NCBI GenBank assembly: GCA_015655195.1
Contig: JAATFM010000088.1
Span: forward strand, 1-32,551
From: Terriglobales bacterium
GTDB lineage: Bacteria > Acidobacteriota > Terriglobia > Terriglobales > Acidobacteriaceae
Length of the DNA: 32,551 bases
Direction of reading: 5' to 3'
Part shown: one piece after another, positions 13,482 to 21,945 of the stretch
Layout: each line of letters begins with the position of its first letter
How positions within the stretch are numbered: the first letter of the stretch is position 1
Made by a program: the position numbers and the translations under genes
The notes under the pieces: model-generated
The model's input: the letters and a program-made list of their open reading frames with translations, nothing else
What the model was told of the DNA's origin: nothing
Database searches by the model: none

Positions 13482-15551
13482 CTACCAGACCCGGCAGGCA
13501 TTTACCGGAGCCATCGGTTGGCCCTTCTTGCATCCGAATGCCTCGCCGAACTCGCTCATGTTCCGCACCACACCGTTCACGCGGAAGCGATCCGGCGAAT
13601 GCCCGTCGGTCTGCACAATCATCCGCGCCAGCTCCGGCCGCCAGCTTCCGCACCAGTTCTGCCCGTAGCCCAAGAAGAACTGCTGCGCCTGTGTGTAGCC
13701 GTCCTGCTTTCCGTTCAGGTCCACACTCTTGCGCTTTGCGGCGTCAAGAAATGCGTAATATGCCAGCCGGATGCCGCCGTTGTCCGCGGTGTTCTCGCCC
13801 AGTGTCAGCTTGCCGTTCAGGTGCACGCCGCCTTCCACGGAAAACTCGCCGTACTCCTTGACTTCGCAGTCGGCCTTGGCGTCAAACTGCTTGCCGTCCT
13901 CCGCCGTCCACCAGTCCGCGAGGTTGCCATTGCCGTCGAACTGCCGGCCCTGGTCGTCGAATCCATGCGTCAGCTCGTGGCCGATGATGGAGCCGATATG
14001 CCCGTAGTTCACCGCATCCAGCTCGTCAGGGCCGTATAGCGGCAGCTGCAGAATTCCCGCCGGGAAGTTGATGTCGTTCATGCTCGGGTTGTAGTAGGCG
14101 TTCACCGTCGGCGGGCTCATGTCGAACTCGCCGCGGTCCACCGGCTTGCCTATCTTCGCCATCTGCCGCCGCGCATCGAACTCCGTTACGCGCATGGCAT
14201 TGCCGTGCGAATCGCCGCGCACAATCTCCAGCGTCGAGTAGTCGCGCCACTTCTCCGGGTAGCCGATCTTGTTCGCCACCAGCTTGAGTTTGGCCTTGGC
14301 CTTCGCCTTGGTGTCCGCGCTCATCCAGTCCAGCGTGTCGATGTCGGCGTCCATTGCCGCCTCGATGCCATGCACCATCTCAAGAGTCGCGGCCTTGCTG
14401 GAAGGCGGAAACTTCTCGGCCACGTAAACCTGCCCAAGCGCCTCGCCCAGCGAGGCGTCCGTAGCGCTCGTGCAGCGCTTCCAGCGCGCCCGCTGCTCCT
14501 GCTGCCCGCTCAGAACCTTGCCGTCGAAATTGAAGTGCTCGGCATCAAGCGCTTCGGGCAGCGTCGTCGAGGGTGTGGAATCGATGAGACGCCACTTGAG
14601 GTAAATCTTGATCGTATCGAGCGGAGTAGATTCGATCACCGCCTGCAGTCCCTTGAAGAAGGGCGGATAGGCAATATTCAGCTCCGTCACCGGAGGCGCG
14701 CCGGAACCGGCAAGAAACGTCTTCCAGCCAATCGCCGGCGTCATCGTTTCCAGATCGCTGAGCGGAAGAAAGTGGTAGACGTTCTTCGGCTCGCGCGCAG
14801 AAGTCACGTCGAGAGAAATTTTGGCCAGAGCCGTTTCGAGTTCCATGATCTTCTTCGCGTCCGCAGCGGCCTCGTCGGCGCTCTCGCCCGTCAGCTTCAG
14901 CGTGTTGGTAACGTGCTCCACGTACTGCTGGCGCAGCTTCTCGTCGGACGCGCCGGTGCGCAGGTAGTAGTCCTTCTCCGGCAGGCCGAGCCCGCCCTGA
15001 TCGACTACCGCGATTTGCTTGCGCGCATCCTTAAAATCCTGCTGCTCGCCAAAGCTCAGGAAAGCGCCCACACCGATCTTCTGATAGTGCGCCAGAAGCT
15101 CTGTCAGCTCGCTCTTCGACTTCAGCTCCGCGATGCGCCGCAATTCCGGCTCAAGCGGCTTGATTCCCTTGGCGTTGATCGCCGCCGTGTCCATGCACGT
15201 GGCATAGTAGTCGCCGACTTTCTGCTCGTTCGCCGTGCGGCCTGCGCCGCCCGCTGCCGCCTTCTCCACAATTGCGTGCAGAATCTGCTCGTTCGCCTCG
15301 TAAAGCTGCATCATGTTGCCGAACATCGGCAGGTCGGGCGGAATCGGGTGCAGCTTCGTAAAGTTGCCGCATGCGTACTGGTAGAAATCCACGCACGGGT
15401 CGGCGGTCTTGTCGATGTAGTCCGGGTTCAGGCCGGACAGCTTGTCTGTCTTTGCTGCCGCCGATCCTGTCGTCGAGCTCTGCGCGCCTGCGGCCACCGC
15501 AGCCACACAGGCAAAAAGCGCGCACAGAGCAATCCTGCGAGTCGTTGCCAT
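13482..15551 (-). CDS. M13 family (neprilysin-like) zinc endopeptidase, secreted
   Basis: A 689-residue gluzincin with a signal peptide (RRIALCALFACVAAVAAGAQSS, residues 5-26). The mature N-terminus has the family pattern CVDFYQYACGNF. The peptidase half has NAYYNPSMNDINFPAGILQ, the zinc site HELTH at 525-529 in a HELTHGFDDQGRQFDGNGN context, and the third ligand E586 with D590 in GENTADNGG. It closes with MAPVNACRVW, the conserved CxxW end. It is full length and expected to degrade short peptides outside the cytoplasm. The ribosome site GGGAGAG stands six bases before ATG 15551. A terminator lies downstream at 13357-13384. Confidence 0.96.
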   Translation of the reverse strand: MATTRRIALCALFACVAAVAAGAQSSTTGSAAAKTDKLSGLNPDYIDKTADPCVDFYQYACGNFTKLHPIPPDLPMFGNMMQLYEANEQILHAIVEKAAAGGAGRTANEQKVGDYYATCMDTAAINAKGIKPLEPELRRIAELKSKSELTELLAHYQKIGVGAFLSFGEQQDFKDARKQIAVVDQGGLGLPEKDYYLRTGASDEKLRQQYVEHVTNTLKLTGESADEAAADAKKIMELETALAKISLDVTSAREPKNVYHFLPLSDLETMTPAIGWKTFLAGSGAPPVTELNIAYPPFFKGLQAVIESTPLDTIKIYLKWRLIDSTPSTTLPEALDAEHFNFDGKVLSGQQEQRARWKRCTSATDASLGEALGQVYVAEKFPPSSKAATLEMVHGIEAAMDADIDTLDWMSADTKAKAKAKLKLVANKIGYPEKWRDYSTLEIVRGDSHGNAMRVTEFDARRQMAKIGKPVDRGEFDMSPPTVNAYYNPSMNDINFPAGILQLPLYGPDELDAVNYGHIGSIIGHELTHGFDDQGRQFDGNGNLADWWTAEDGKQFDAKADCEVKEYGEFSVEGGVHLNGKLTLGENTADNGGIRLAYYAFLDAAKRKSVDLNGKQDGYTQAQQFFLGYGQNWCGSWRPELARMIVQTDGHSPDRFRVNGVVRNMSEFGEAFGCKKGQPMAPVNACRVW

Positions 15552-15742
15552 CGTTGTCTCTCCCTTTTTCAGGCGTTGTGATGAAAGCGTTCTGGTGCAA
15601 ACATTCTGGCCCAGGGCGTTCTTTTTCAGGTGTTTCAGAGCGGGGATAAATTCGGGTCGCGCCTCTCATGCCACTGCGGCGCGCATTGCCAATGCTACAC
15701 GAGTACGAAAGAAGCACGCAGTTTGTTCTGCGCTCCGTAAAT

Positions 15743-15768
15743 TTTCAGGCTCGACTTTCAGGCTCGAT
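15743..15768. repeat. 13-bp tandem direct repeat across a stop codon
   Basis: TTTCAGGCTCGAC is followed directly by TTTCAGGCTCGAT. The second copy holds the ferredoxin stop codon (15758-15760), so the duplication lies at the 3' end of the gene and just beyond it. Confidence 0.8.
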
Positions 15769-16108
15769 GCGGGCAGGTCTTCGCATTCAGGCACGAGTCG
15801 GCAATCCTCAGCCGCTCCACGGGTCGGCCGTTGACCAGATGCTCCTCCACAATCTCCGCCGCATCGGCCGCCGTCACTCCGCCGTACCACACCGCCTCGG
15901 GATAAACCACCACCGTGGGTCCGTGCTCGCACTGGTCCAGGCAGCCGGCCTTGTTGATCCGCACGCGTCCGGCGAGCCCGGCAGCCTTTGTCCTCTGCTG
16001 CAGTTCGGTGAACAGCTCGCTCTTTCCATCCACGGTGCACGAAGGCCGCGGCGCGCCTTCCGGCCTGCTGTTCTGACACACAAATACATGATGCTCAAAT
16101 CCCGGCAA
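15758..16108 (-). CDS. Thioredoxin-like [2Fe-2S] ferredoxin
   Basis: The 116-residue product starts at a TTG at 16108, nine bases after a perfect AGGAGG. From that start the four cluster ligands are C11 (HHVFVCQN), C24, C56 and C60 (INKAGCLDQCEHGPTVVVYP), the spacing of the Clostridium pasteurianum/Azotobacter Shethna-type 2Fe ferredoxins. The C-terminus (YGGVTAADAAEIVEEHLVNGRPVERL) is also typical of this family. A longer frame from a TTG at 16150 exists but lacks a ribosome site. It probably carries electrons for an unidentified partner; its neighbours do not name one. It is divergent from the acidic-protein gene at 16252. Confidence 0.92.
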   Translation of the reverse strand: MPGFEHHVFVCQNSRPEGAPRPSCTVDGKSELFTELQQRTKAAGLAGRVRINKAGCLDQCEHGPTVVVYPEAVWYGGVTAADAAEIVEEHLVNGRPVERLRIADSCLNAKTCPHRA

Positions 16109-16117
16109 TCGAAAGTT

Positions 16118-16123
16118 CCTCCT
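16118..16123 (-). promoter_or_regulatory. Ribosome binding site AGGAGG that sets the ferredoxin start
   Basis: Reads AGGAGG on the minus strand and lies nine bases from a TTG codon at 16108. It lies inside the longer upstream reading frame, which argues against the 16150 start. Confidence 0.8.
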
Positions 16124-16251
16124 GCTTCGAGAGTAATGCAGGGAATACAAAAGCTCTCAGCGGGAGCCCTGTTGCGCTGAAAGCTGATCTCTCAACTCAC
16201 TGTCCACTGTTCATCGGCAAGCCCCATCTGCGAGAATTAAGCTGAACCTGT

Positions 16252-16731
16252 ATGAGCAAAGACAACCTCCTCGCCCTGAAAGATGACATGATCGCCTTCA
16301 TTGAAGGCCATGGTCTCCTCCGCCTGCCCGGCTTTGTCACCGAAGACGTTCCTTCCGTCCTGTGGGATGGCAAGGGCAATCCCGACGCGTGGAAAGATTT
16401 CGTCGAGATGGCAAAGCACGCCGGCGCGCCCTTCCTAACCTTCAGCGAAGTCACGCTCGAACGCGAAGAGCTTGACGCACTCATGGAAGAAGCCAGTGAA
16501 ATGAACTACCCCGACGAGGAAGCCACCGAACTCGTCGAGGCTGAGTGGCTCCGCAAATACGCGGGAAAACTCGGCTACATCCAGCTCGGCTTCGTGCATC
16601 AGGGCCTCGTCTTTCTGCACGAAACCACCACTGAGTGGTATGACCGCTATATGTCGCTCCTCGAAGACATCGAGAGCTTCAACGATATCGTCATCGACGA
16701 CCATCACCACCACGACGACGAAGAAGAGTAG
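16252..16731 (+). CDS. Acidic protein of unknown function with His/Asp/Glu tail
   Basis: I do not recognise a family. The 159-residue product is strongly acidic and looks cytosolic: no signal peptide or membrane segment. It has an alpha-helical start (LLALKDDMIAFIEGHGLLRLPGF), a Trp-containing middle (VLWDGKGNPDAWKDFVEMAK), aromatic strands (YIQLGFVHQGLVFLHE) and a terminal HHHHDDEEE that could bind metal. Codon positions have the same GC-rich third-base bias as neighbouring genes, and the overlapping frames on the other strand are less protein-like. It lies divergent from the ferredoxin gene. No strong ribosome site is visible at ATG 16252. Confidence 0.8.
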   Translation: MSKDNLLALKDDMIAFIEGHGLLRLPGFVTEDVPSVLWDGKGNPDAWKDFVEMAKHAGAPFLTFSEVTLEREELDALMEEASEMNYPDEEATELVEAEWLRKYAGKLGYIQLGFVHQGLVFLHETTTEWYDRYMSLLEDIESFNDIVIDDHHHHDDEEE

Positions 16732-16793
16732 GTCCTTCGACTCCGCTCAGGGCAGGTTGTGGGGGGGATGCACAGTTCTTCCACAAACTCCCG

Positions 16794-16832
16794 TGCCCCA
16801 TCCTTGCGACTTGTTTCTGTCGCAAGGATGGG
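16794..16832. repeat. Dispersed hairpin repeat (GTGCCCCA family), copy 3
   Basis: The arms CCCATCCTTGCGAC (16797-16810) and GTCGCAAGGATGGG (16819-16832) pair perfectly around an 8-base loop. The left arm begins with the same GTGCCCCATCCTTGCG as copy 2; the right arm has lost the closing GCAC. It lies in the 212-bp gap before recJ. Confidence 0.75.
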
Positions 16833-16943
16833 ATTGCGACAAATCTTCAGGCGTTCCATCCTCGGCGTGTCTTTGTTTTTGCGCCTGGGGTGGAACCGCA
16901 CAGGCGAGGGCTTTAACATCGACCACATAACTCCTCCGCGCCC

Positions 16944-18773
16944 ATGACCGCCCCTCGCCAACGCTGGCAAATCTCTCCGCCACATCCTGACGCCGAATCC
17001 CTCGCCCGCGCCGCGCACATCCCGCAGCCTCTCGCCGAGCTTCTTCTCGCCCGCGGTATTTCCACACCGAGTGGGGCCCATGCATTCCTCAACCCATCCG
17101 CCGATCAACTCCACGATCCACTCCTCATGCTCGGCATGAACGAGGCCGTCGCCCGCGTCGAAGAGGCAATCGCGCGGCGCGAGCCGATGCTGCTCTACGG
17201 CGATTACGACGTGGACGGCACCACCGCCGTCGTCCTGCTCAAGACCGCCATCGAGATGCTGGGCGGCACGGTCAATTTCCATGTTCCGCATCGTCTGCGC
17301 GAGGGATACGGCCTGCAATCTTCGGTTCTCGAAGCTGCATATACTCGCGGCACGCGCCTCGTCATTACCGTCGACACGGGAATGCGCGCTGTGGCCGAGG
17401 CCGAAACCGCGCGCCGCCTGGGACTCGACCTCATCATCACCGATCACCATCTGCCCAGCGCTACAGACTCGCCGCCATACGCCGTTGCGATTCTCAATCC
17501 CAACCAGCCCGGCTGCCCTTACCCGGAAAAATCTCTCTGCGGCGCGGCGATTGCGTTCAAGCTGGCACAGGCGCTGCTCGAACGCGATCCAGTTCGCAGT
17601 GCCCCGGCCCGCTTCCACGAAAAGATCCTCCCCAGCTTTCTCAAGATGGCCGCCATCGCCACCATCGCCGATGCTGTGCCCCTGCGCGGCGAAAACCGCA
17701 CCATCGCGGCGCTGGGCCTCAAGGAGCTTCGCCGGCCCGCAGCCGCCGGGCTGCGCGCGCTCTTCCGGGCCGCCGCACTCGATCCCGCCACGAAGGAACT
17801 TACCGGCTTCGACGTGGCCTTCCGCATTGCTCCGCGCATCAACGCCGCCGGCCGCATGGATGTTGCCTCCGAGGTCGTCGAGCTTTTCACCACCCGCGAT
17901 GCGGCGCGTGCCGCCGAACTCGCGCAGAAGCTCGAAACCCTCAACCTGCTGCGTCGCGAAGCCGAAGCTGAGGCCCTCACGGAGATCGACCGCCGCCTCG
18001 CCGAAGACGCCGAGTTGCGCCAGGCCCCACTGCTTCTAATGGAAGGCGACAACTGGCACCGCGGCGTCCTCGGCATCCTGGCCTCGCGCCTCGTCGAGCG
18101 CACCGCCAAGCCCTCCATCGTCGTCTCCGTCGAAGACGGCGAGGCGCACGGTTCGGGCCGCTCCGTGGACGGCTTCCCACTGCTCGAGGCACTCGAATTT
18201 GCAAACAGCGAATTCGAGAATCCGGCATTTGCGAATAACAAATCTGACAATCCCGCCGCCCGCGCCGGTCTTTTCACCCGTTTCGGCGGCCACGCCTTCG
18301 CCGCGGGCTTCTCGCTGCCCGCCGAGCGCCTGCCCAAGCTTCGCCGACGCCTCGTCGCCTATGCGACAGAAAAACTTGCATCCCGCGAGCCCGAGCACAT
18401 TCTCAGGATTCACGCCGAGCTGCCACTCGAACGCGTCACGCCGGTCCTCGCCGGCTGGCTCCGCCGCATCGAGCCGCTCGGCCATGGCAATCCCGAACCG
18501 GTCTTCGTGGCACGCGGCCTGCGCCTGCTCAGCGAACCCCGCGTGATGAAGGAGCGGCACATCCGCCTGGAACTTGCAGGCCCACCATCCGCGCCCGGCG
18601 CAGCTTCCGCCCGAATCAAAGCCGTAGGCTGGGACTGGGCTGCCCGCGCCGCCGAGATGGGCCTCACGAGCGGCTCCCACGTCGATCTCGCCTACAAGAT
18701 TCGCGAGAACCTTCACCCCGACTTCGGCGGCCTCGAAGCCGAGATCGCCGGCCTCCAGCTTGCGGCTTCCTGA
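16944..18773 (+). CDS. recJ: Single-stranded-DNA-specific exonuclease RecJ
   Basis: 5'-3' exonuclease of recombination and repair, in the DHH phosphoesterase family. The 609-residue product has motif I YGDYDVDGTTAVVLL (D87, D89, D91), the DHH motif LIITDHHLPS (D167-H168-H169), CGAAIAFKLAQALL, IATIADAVPLRGENR, RINAAGRMD, the DHHA1 site RFGGHAFAAGF (H450) and a C-terminal OB-like domain with RIKAVGWDWA. Between the helix LLEALEF and the GGH motif is an unusual Asn-rich insert of about 20 residues (EFANS-EFENP-AFANN-KSDNP) whose DNA is AT-rich. The ATG at 16944 lacks an obvious ribosome site but gives a normal N-terminus. Confidence 0.95.
   Translation: MTAPRQRWQISPPHPDAESLARAAHIPQPLAELLLARGISTPSGAHAFLNPSADQLHDPLLMLGMNEAVARVEEAIARREPMLLYGDYDVDGTTAVVLLKTAIEMLGGTVNFHVPHRLREGYGLQSSVLEAAYTRGTRLVITVDTGMRAVAEAETARRLGLDLIITDHHLPSATDSPPYAVAILNPNQPGCPYPEKSLCGAAIAFKLAQALLERDPVRSAPARFHEKILPSFLKMAAIATIADAVPLRGENRTIAALGLKELRRPAAAGLRALFRAAALDPATKELTGFDVAFRIAPRINAAGRMDVASEVVELFTTRDAARAAELAQKLETLNLLRREAEAEALTEIDRRLAEDAELRQAPLLLMEGDNWHRGVLGILASRLVERTAKPSIVVSVEDGEAHGSGRSVDGFPLLEALEFANSEFENPAFANNKSDNPAARAGLFTRFGGHAFAAGFSLPAERLPKLRRRLVAYATEKLASREPEHILRIHAELPLERVTPVLAGWLRRIEPLGHGNPEPVFVARGLRLLSEPRVMKERHIRLELAGPPSAPGAASARIKAVGWDWAARAAEMGLTSGSHVDLAYKIRENLHPDFGGLEAEIAGLQLAAS
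18192..18251. repeat. AT-rich degenerate 15-bp repeat inside recJ
   Basis: Four degenerate 15-base units (starting GAATTTGCAAACAGC, GAATTCGAGAATCCG, GCATTTGCGAATAAC and AAATCTGACAAT) encode four related pentapeptides. The local base composition is far more AT-rich than the rest of the gene, and the unit length keeps the frame. Confidence 0.55.
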
Positions 18774-19161
18774 ACAGAATCTCCCAGCCCAGCCTGGAAT
18801 TTTCCCCCTCGCATTTAGCATAAAATTTCACGTCTTCTGAAACAATAAAATCAGCAGAAAAAGCTTCCATCCTGCGCTTCACAAACCCTGCTGCTCCATC
18901 TTCTTCTCAAAAAAAGAATTGGGACTCCGGTAAAAAATCCCAGTTAACTAACATTAAAATAAACTACTTACAGACAAAATCCCTCCGAAAAATGAAATTT
19001 CCGTTTTCGCCGCATTGCACCATTTCCAATGCACTTCCACAAATCCGCACACTAACCACTACTAAACTTCCACCCGCAACCGGGCCGCGCTTTAGACTGG
19101 TATTTCCGCCTCAAAAAGCCGAAAATCGACAGAGTCTCTGTCACACAACTATCCAACAGCC
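18774..19161. other. 388-bp AT-rich intergenic region, no gene seen
   Basis: Between recJ and the serine protease gene the sequence becomes A- and T-rich, with several A-runs and repeated ATTAAAAT/AATAAAAT-like words, and no frame looks coding. It must hold the protease promoter and any recJ terminator. A weak dyad (TTGGGAC...ATCCCAGTT, about 18919-18948) is the only structure I can point to. Confidence 0.6.
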
Positions 19162-21453
19162 GTGACTCGCCACCCACGTCCGACCGCATCGCTCGCCCGC
19201 TACCTGCTTCTCGGCGCGGCCGCGGCGGCATCGGCCTTTGCGCTCGCCGGCTGCGGCGTCGGCGCGGGAGGCTCCACTCAAGCAGACAGCAGCGCCCTGC
19301 TTATCTCCGGCGGCGGCGCAGTGATTGACACCAACTGCACCGGCTGTAACTCCACAAACGCCCGCGGCGCGGCTGTTTACCGCTTCTCCGCACAGGCGGC
19401 GGGCGGGGCTGCGGCCAGCAGGACTCCAGCCAGCGTGATCTGGTCCGTCTCAGGCGGCGACCCCAAGGCCGGCCCCGGCAGCATTGACTCATCCGGCCAG
19501 TACACCCCGCCCGGATTTCTCACCGCCGACAGTGCGGAAGTGGTTGTAATGGCTCGGCTTGCTTCAAACCCCGACGTCTCGGCGACGGCTAATATTGCTA
19601 TTACGCCCGGATTTCTTGAGCCGCTCACCCCGGAAAATGTCGCCCTCGCCGCGGGCAGTTCGATTACGCTCACCGGCCGGCTCGCCGAGGCCGGCGGCCA
19701 CACCGCGATCCATTTCACCCTTGCCGGCAGTGCTGAGGCCGGCACGCTCAGCCCCCCGGAGTGCGAGCGCTCGGCTGAGGCCTTTACCGCCTGTACTGTC
19801 ACTTACACCGCTCCGGCCGTCATTGACACGCAGCAAGTGGCTTATGTGACGGCTGGCGCGGGCGCGGCAAAGACCGAAATGGCGATTCTGCTCAATCCAG
19901 CCGGCGTTTCGAGCAATCCGGCCCAGCACCGCTCTGCCCTCGCGTGGCCCATCCCGCTGGGCGGCTCGGGCGGCAATAACGGCGATCTGGATGCGCATGG
20001 CGCATCCGTGGCCGACTGCTGCGGCGGCACTCTCGGCGCGCTGGTGGCCGACAGTGCCGGCCGGCAGTTTCTGCTCAGCAACAACCACGTTCTGGCCCGC
20101 AGCGACCACGCCGAGACGGGCGAGGCCATCGTCCAGCCCGGCCTGATCGACAACAACTGTACGCCATACGGCCCCGCAATCGGGCCCGAAATCGCGTCCG
20201 GACTCGTATCTGGACTGGGTCCGGGCGTCACACCCGTCGCCTCGCTCTCGGCCTGGCTCCCGCTCCGCTCCGCGCAGACCAATGCCGACGCTGCCCTCGC
20301 CCAGCCCGGCTCCCGGATGATCGATTCCAGCGGTGCAATTCTTGAGCTCGGCGCGCGCCAGCCGGACGGCTCGCTGGCTTCGGCACCGCCCGGAATCTCC
20401 TCGACCGGCGGCAAGGGCGAGACGGCCCGGGTCGCAATGCAGGTGGCGAAGAGCGGTCGGACGACGGGACTTACCTGCGGCTCCGTTTCCGCCATCGATG
20501 TCGATGTCGCCGTCGATTACTTCGAGGATTGCGCCGAAACAAAGCCATATCTGACCAAGCTCTTCACCCGCCAGATCGCGCTCAGCGGAGACCGCTTCAG
20601 CGATGCCGGCGACTCGGGCGCGCTCGTCGTAGACGCCGCCAATGCCGAGCCGGTGGGGCTCTTCTTTGCCGGCGGCGTCGATTCGTCGGGTGTCGTGGAA
20701 GGCATGGCAACTCCCGCTCCGGAGGTTCTCAGCGAGCTAGGTTCTCTTGCCGGCACGAGCTATGCTTTCGTCGGCGGCGCGGACCACGCCGTGAGCTGCC
20801 TCAGCTACGGCGACTCGACCGTGACTGCGGCGCAGCGCGAGCCGCTCAGCACTGTGGAAATGGCCCGCGCACAGCAGGCGCTCTTCGCGGCGCGCGCCCT
20901 CGTCAATCCCACCGCCGGCATTCTTGGCGTGGCAGTGGGCAAAAGCAGCGACCGTGCCGGCGAGGCCGCAGTTATCGTCTACGTGGACGAGGCCAAAGCG
21001 CCGAATGTGCCCGCTTCCATCGGCAGCGTTCGCACTGCCGTGATTCCATCCACGGCACAGTCTGTCGCACAGGGCAGCGCGCCCGCCGCAAACAGCCTGG
21101 CCGCTGCGCCGGCGCTCTTATCTGCTGTGCTCGCCCACGCACAGGAAGTCAAGCAGCAATCAGTCCGCCGCCTGATGCGCGAAAATCCGGCCATCTTCGG
21201 CGTCGGCGTCGGCCAGAGCCTCGACAATCCCCGCGAGGCCGCGCTGGTTCTTTACGTGGACCGCAACAAGCTCCCCGCCAACCTGCCGCTCGCCGTCAGC
21301 GGCCTCCGCACCCGCACCATTGCCATGGACCGGCTGCACGTCACGCGCTCTTACTCGGTGGCTGGCCCGGCGCGCCACTGCGCGCCGCACGTAGCCGATG
21401 ACGCTCAGATTTTCATGCAGCACAGGTTGCGGCTGACGAACCGAAATTGGTAG
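19162..21453 (+). CDS. Lipoprotein with Ig-like region, trypsin-like serine protease domain and duplicated C-terminal module
   Basis: This 763-residue product starts at GTG 19162. A lipobox L28-A-G-C31 predicts lipid attachment after export. Residues about 45-270 are beta-rich Ig-like sequence (ASVIWSVSGGDP, GSIDSSGQYTPP, ATANIAITPG). A chymotrypsin-fold domain follows with a plausible triad: H309 in FLLSNNHVLAR, D376 in TNADAALAQP and S485 in FSDAGDSGALVVD. The C-terminus has two related modules about 93 residues apart (NPTAGILGVAVGKSSDRAGEAA at 582 onward; NPAIFGVGVGQSLDNPREAALV at 675 onward), each ending near an RT-V/I motif. An active protease is inferred from the triad; substrate is unknown. 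No ribosome site is clear. Confidence 0.82.
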   Translation: MTRHPRPTASLARYLLLGAAAAASAFALAGCGVGAGGSTQADSSALLISGGGAVIDTNCTGCNSTNARGAAVYRFSAQAAGGAAASRTPASVIWSVSGGDPKAGPGSIDSSGQYTPPGFLTADSAEVVVMARLASNPDVSATANIAITPGFLEPLTPENVALAAGSSITLTGRLAEAGGHTAIHFTLAGSAEAGTLSPPECERSAEAFTACTVTYTAPAVIDTQQVAYVTAGAGAAKTEMAILLNPAGVSSNPAQHRSALAWPIPLGGSGGNNGDLDAHGASVADCCGGTLGALVADSAGRQFLLSNNHVLARSDHAETGEAIVQPGLIDNNCTPYGPAIGPEIASGLVSGLGPGVTPVASLSAWLPLRSAQTNADAALAQPGSRMIDSSGAILELGARQPDGSLASAPPGISSTGGKGETARVAMQVAKSGRTTGLTCGSVSAIDVDVAVDYFEDCAETKPYLTKLFTRQIALSGDRFSDAGDSGALVVDAANAEPVGLFFAGGVDSSGVVEGMATPAPEVLSELGSLAGTSYAFVGGADHAVSCLSYGDSTVTAAQREPLSTVEMARAQQALFAARALVNPTAGILGVAVGKSSDRAGEAAVIVYVDEAKAPNVPASIGSVRTAVIPSTAQSVAQGSAPAANSLAAAPALLSAVLAHAQEVKQQSVRRLMRENPAIFGVGVGQSLDNPREAALVLYVDRNKLPANLPLAVSGLRTRTIAMDRLHVTRSYSVAGPARHCAPHVADDAQIFMQHRLRLTNRNW

Positions 21454-21508
21454 GCTGCTGCGGTAATCGGAACCGCACCGGAAATTGCGGTGCAAAGGAG
21501 CCAGCCGC

Positions 21509-21928
21509 ATGAAACTGCATCCGTATCTGAATTATGGCGGGAACTGCGCCGAAGCCTTTCGCTTCTATGAAGAGCATCTTGGCGGCAAGATCACCTTTAT
21601 GATGACCAACTCCCAGATGCCGAACCCGCAGGGCGCGCTGCCGGGGCCGCCAGACGCCATCATGTACGCATCCATCGAGCTGGGCGGAACGCGCGTCATG
21701 GGCAACGACGTGCCGCCGGAGCGTTTTCAGCCGATGCGGAGCTTCTATCTCTGCCTCTCCACGGAGAACGATGCCGAGGCGGAACACGTCTATAACCTGC
21801 TTGCCGAGGGCGGCGAGATATTCATGCCGATTCAGGAGACGTTCTTCGCCACGCGCTTCGGAATGCTGCGCGACCGGTTCGGCGCATCGTGGATGATTAT
21901 TCACGAGCGGCCCATGCCTGCAGCATAA
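21509..21928 (+). CDS. VOC-superfamily (PhnB-like glyoxalase fold) protein
   Basis: This 139-residue cytosolic protein has the PhnB/3-demethylubiquinone methyltransferase-like pattern: KLHPYLNYGGNCAEAFRFYEEHLGGKI at the N-terminus, AIMYASIELGGTRVMGNDVPP in the middle, and FGMLRDRFGASWMIIHE at the end. The ATG at 21509 follows AAAGGAG by eight bases, which rules out the longer in-frame TTG start at 21485. The reaction is not predictable, because this fold covers dioxygenases, isomerases and resistance proteins. It lies 55 bp after the serine protease gene on the same strand. Confidence 0.92.
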   Translation: MKLHPYLNYGGNCAEAFRFYEEHLGGKITFMMTNSQMPNPQGALPGPPDAIMYASIELGGTRVMGNDVPPERFQPMRSFYLCLSTENDAEAEHVYNLLAEGGEIFMPIQETFFATRFGMLRDRFGASWMIIHERPMPAA

Positions 21929-21945
21929 TGGAATTACGCCGCTGA

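Noticed and set aside
14205..15581. 458-residue plus-strand frame opposite the M13 peptidase
   Set aside because: Leu/Arg/His-rich antisense translation; the peptidase on the other strand is certain.
18774..19161. Replication origin or attachment site
   Set aside because: AT-rich, but without recognisable DnaA-box clusters, an adjacent tRNA or an integrase.
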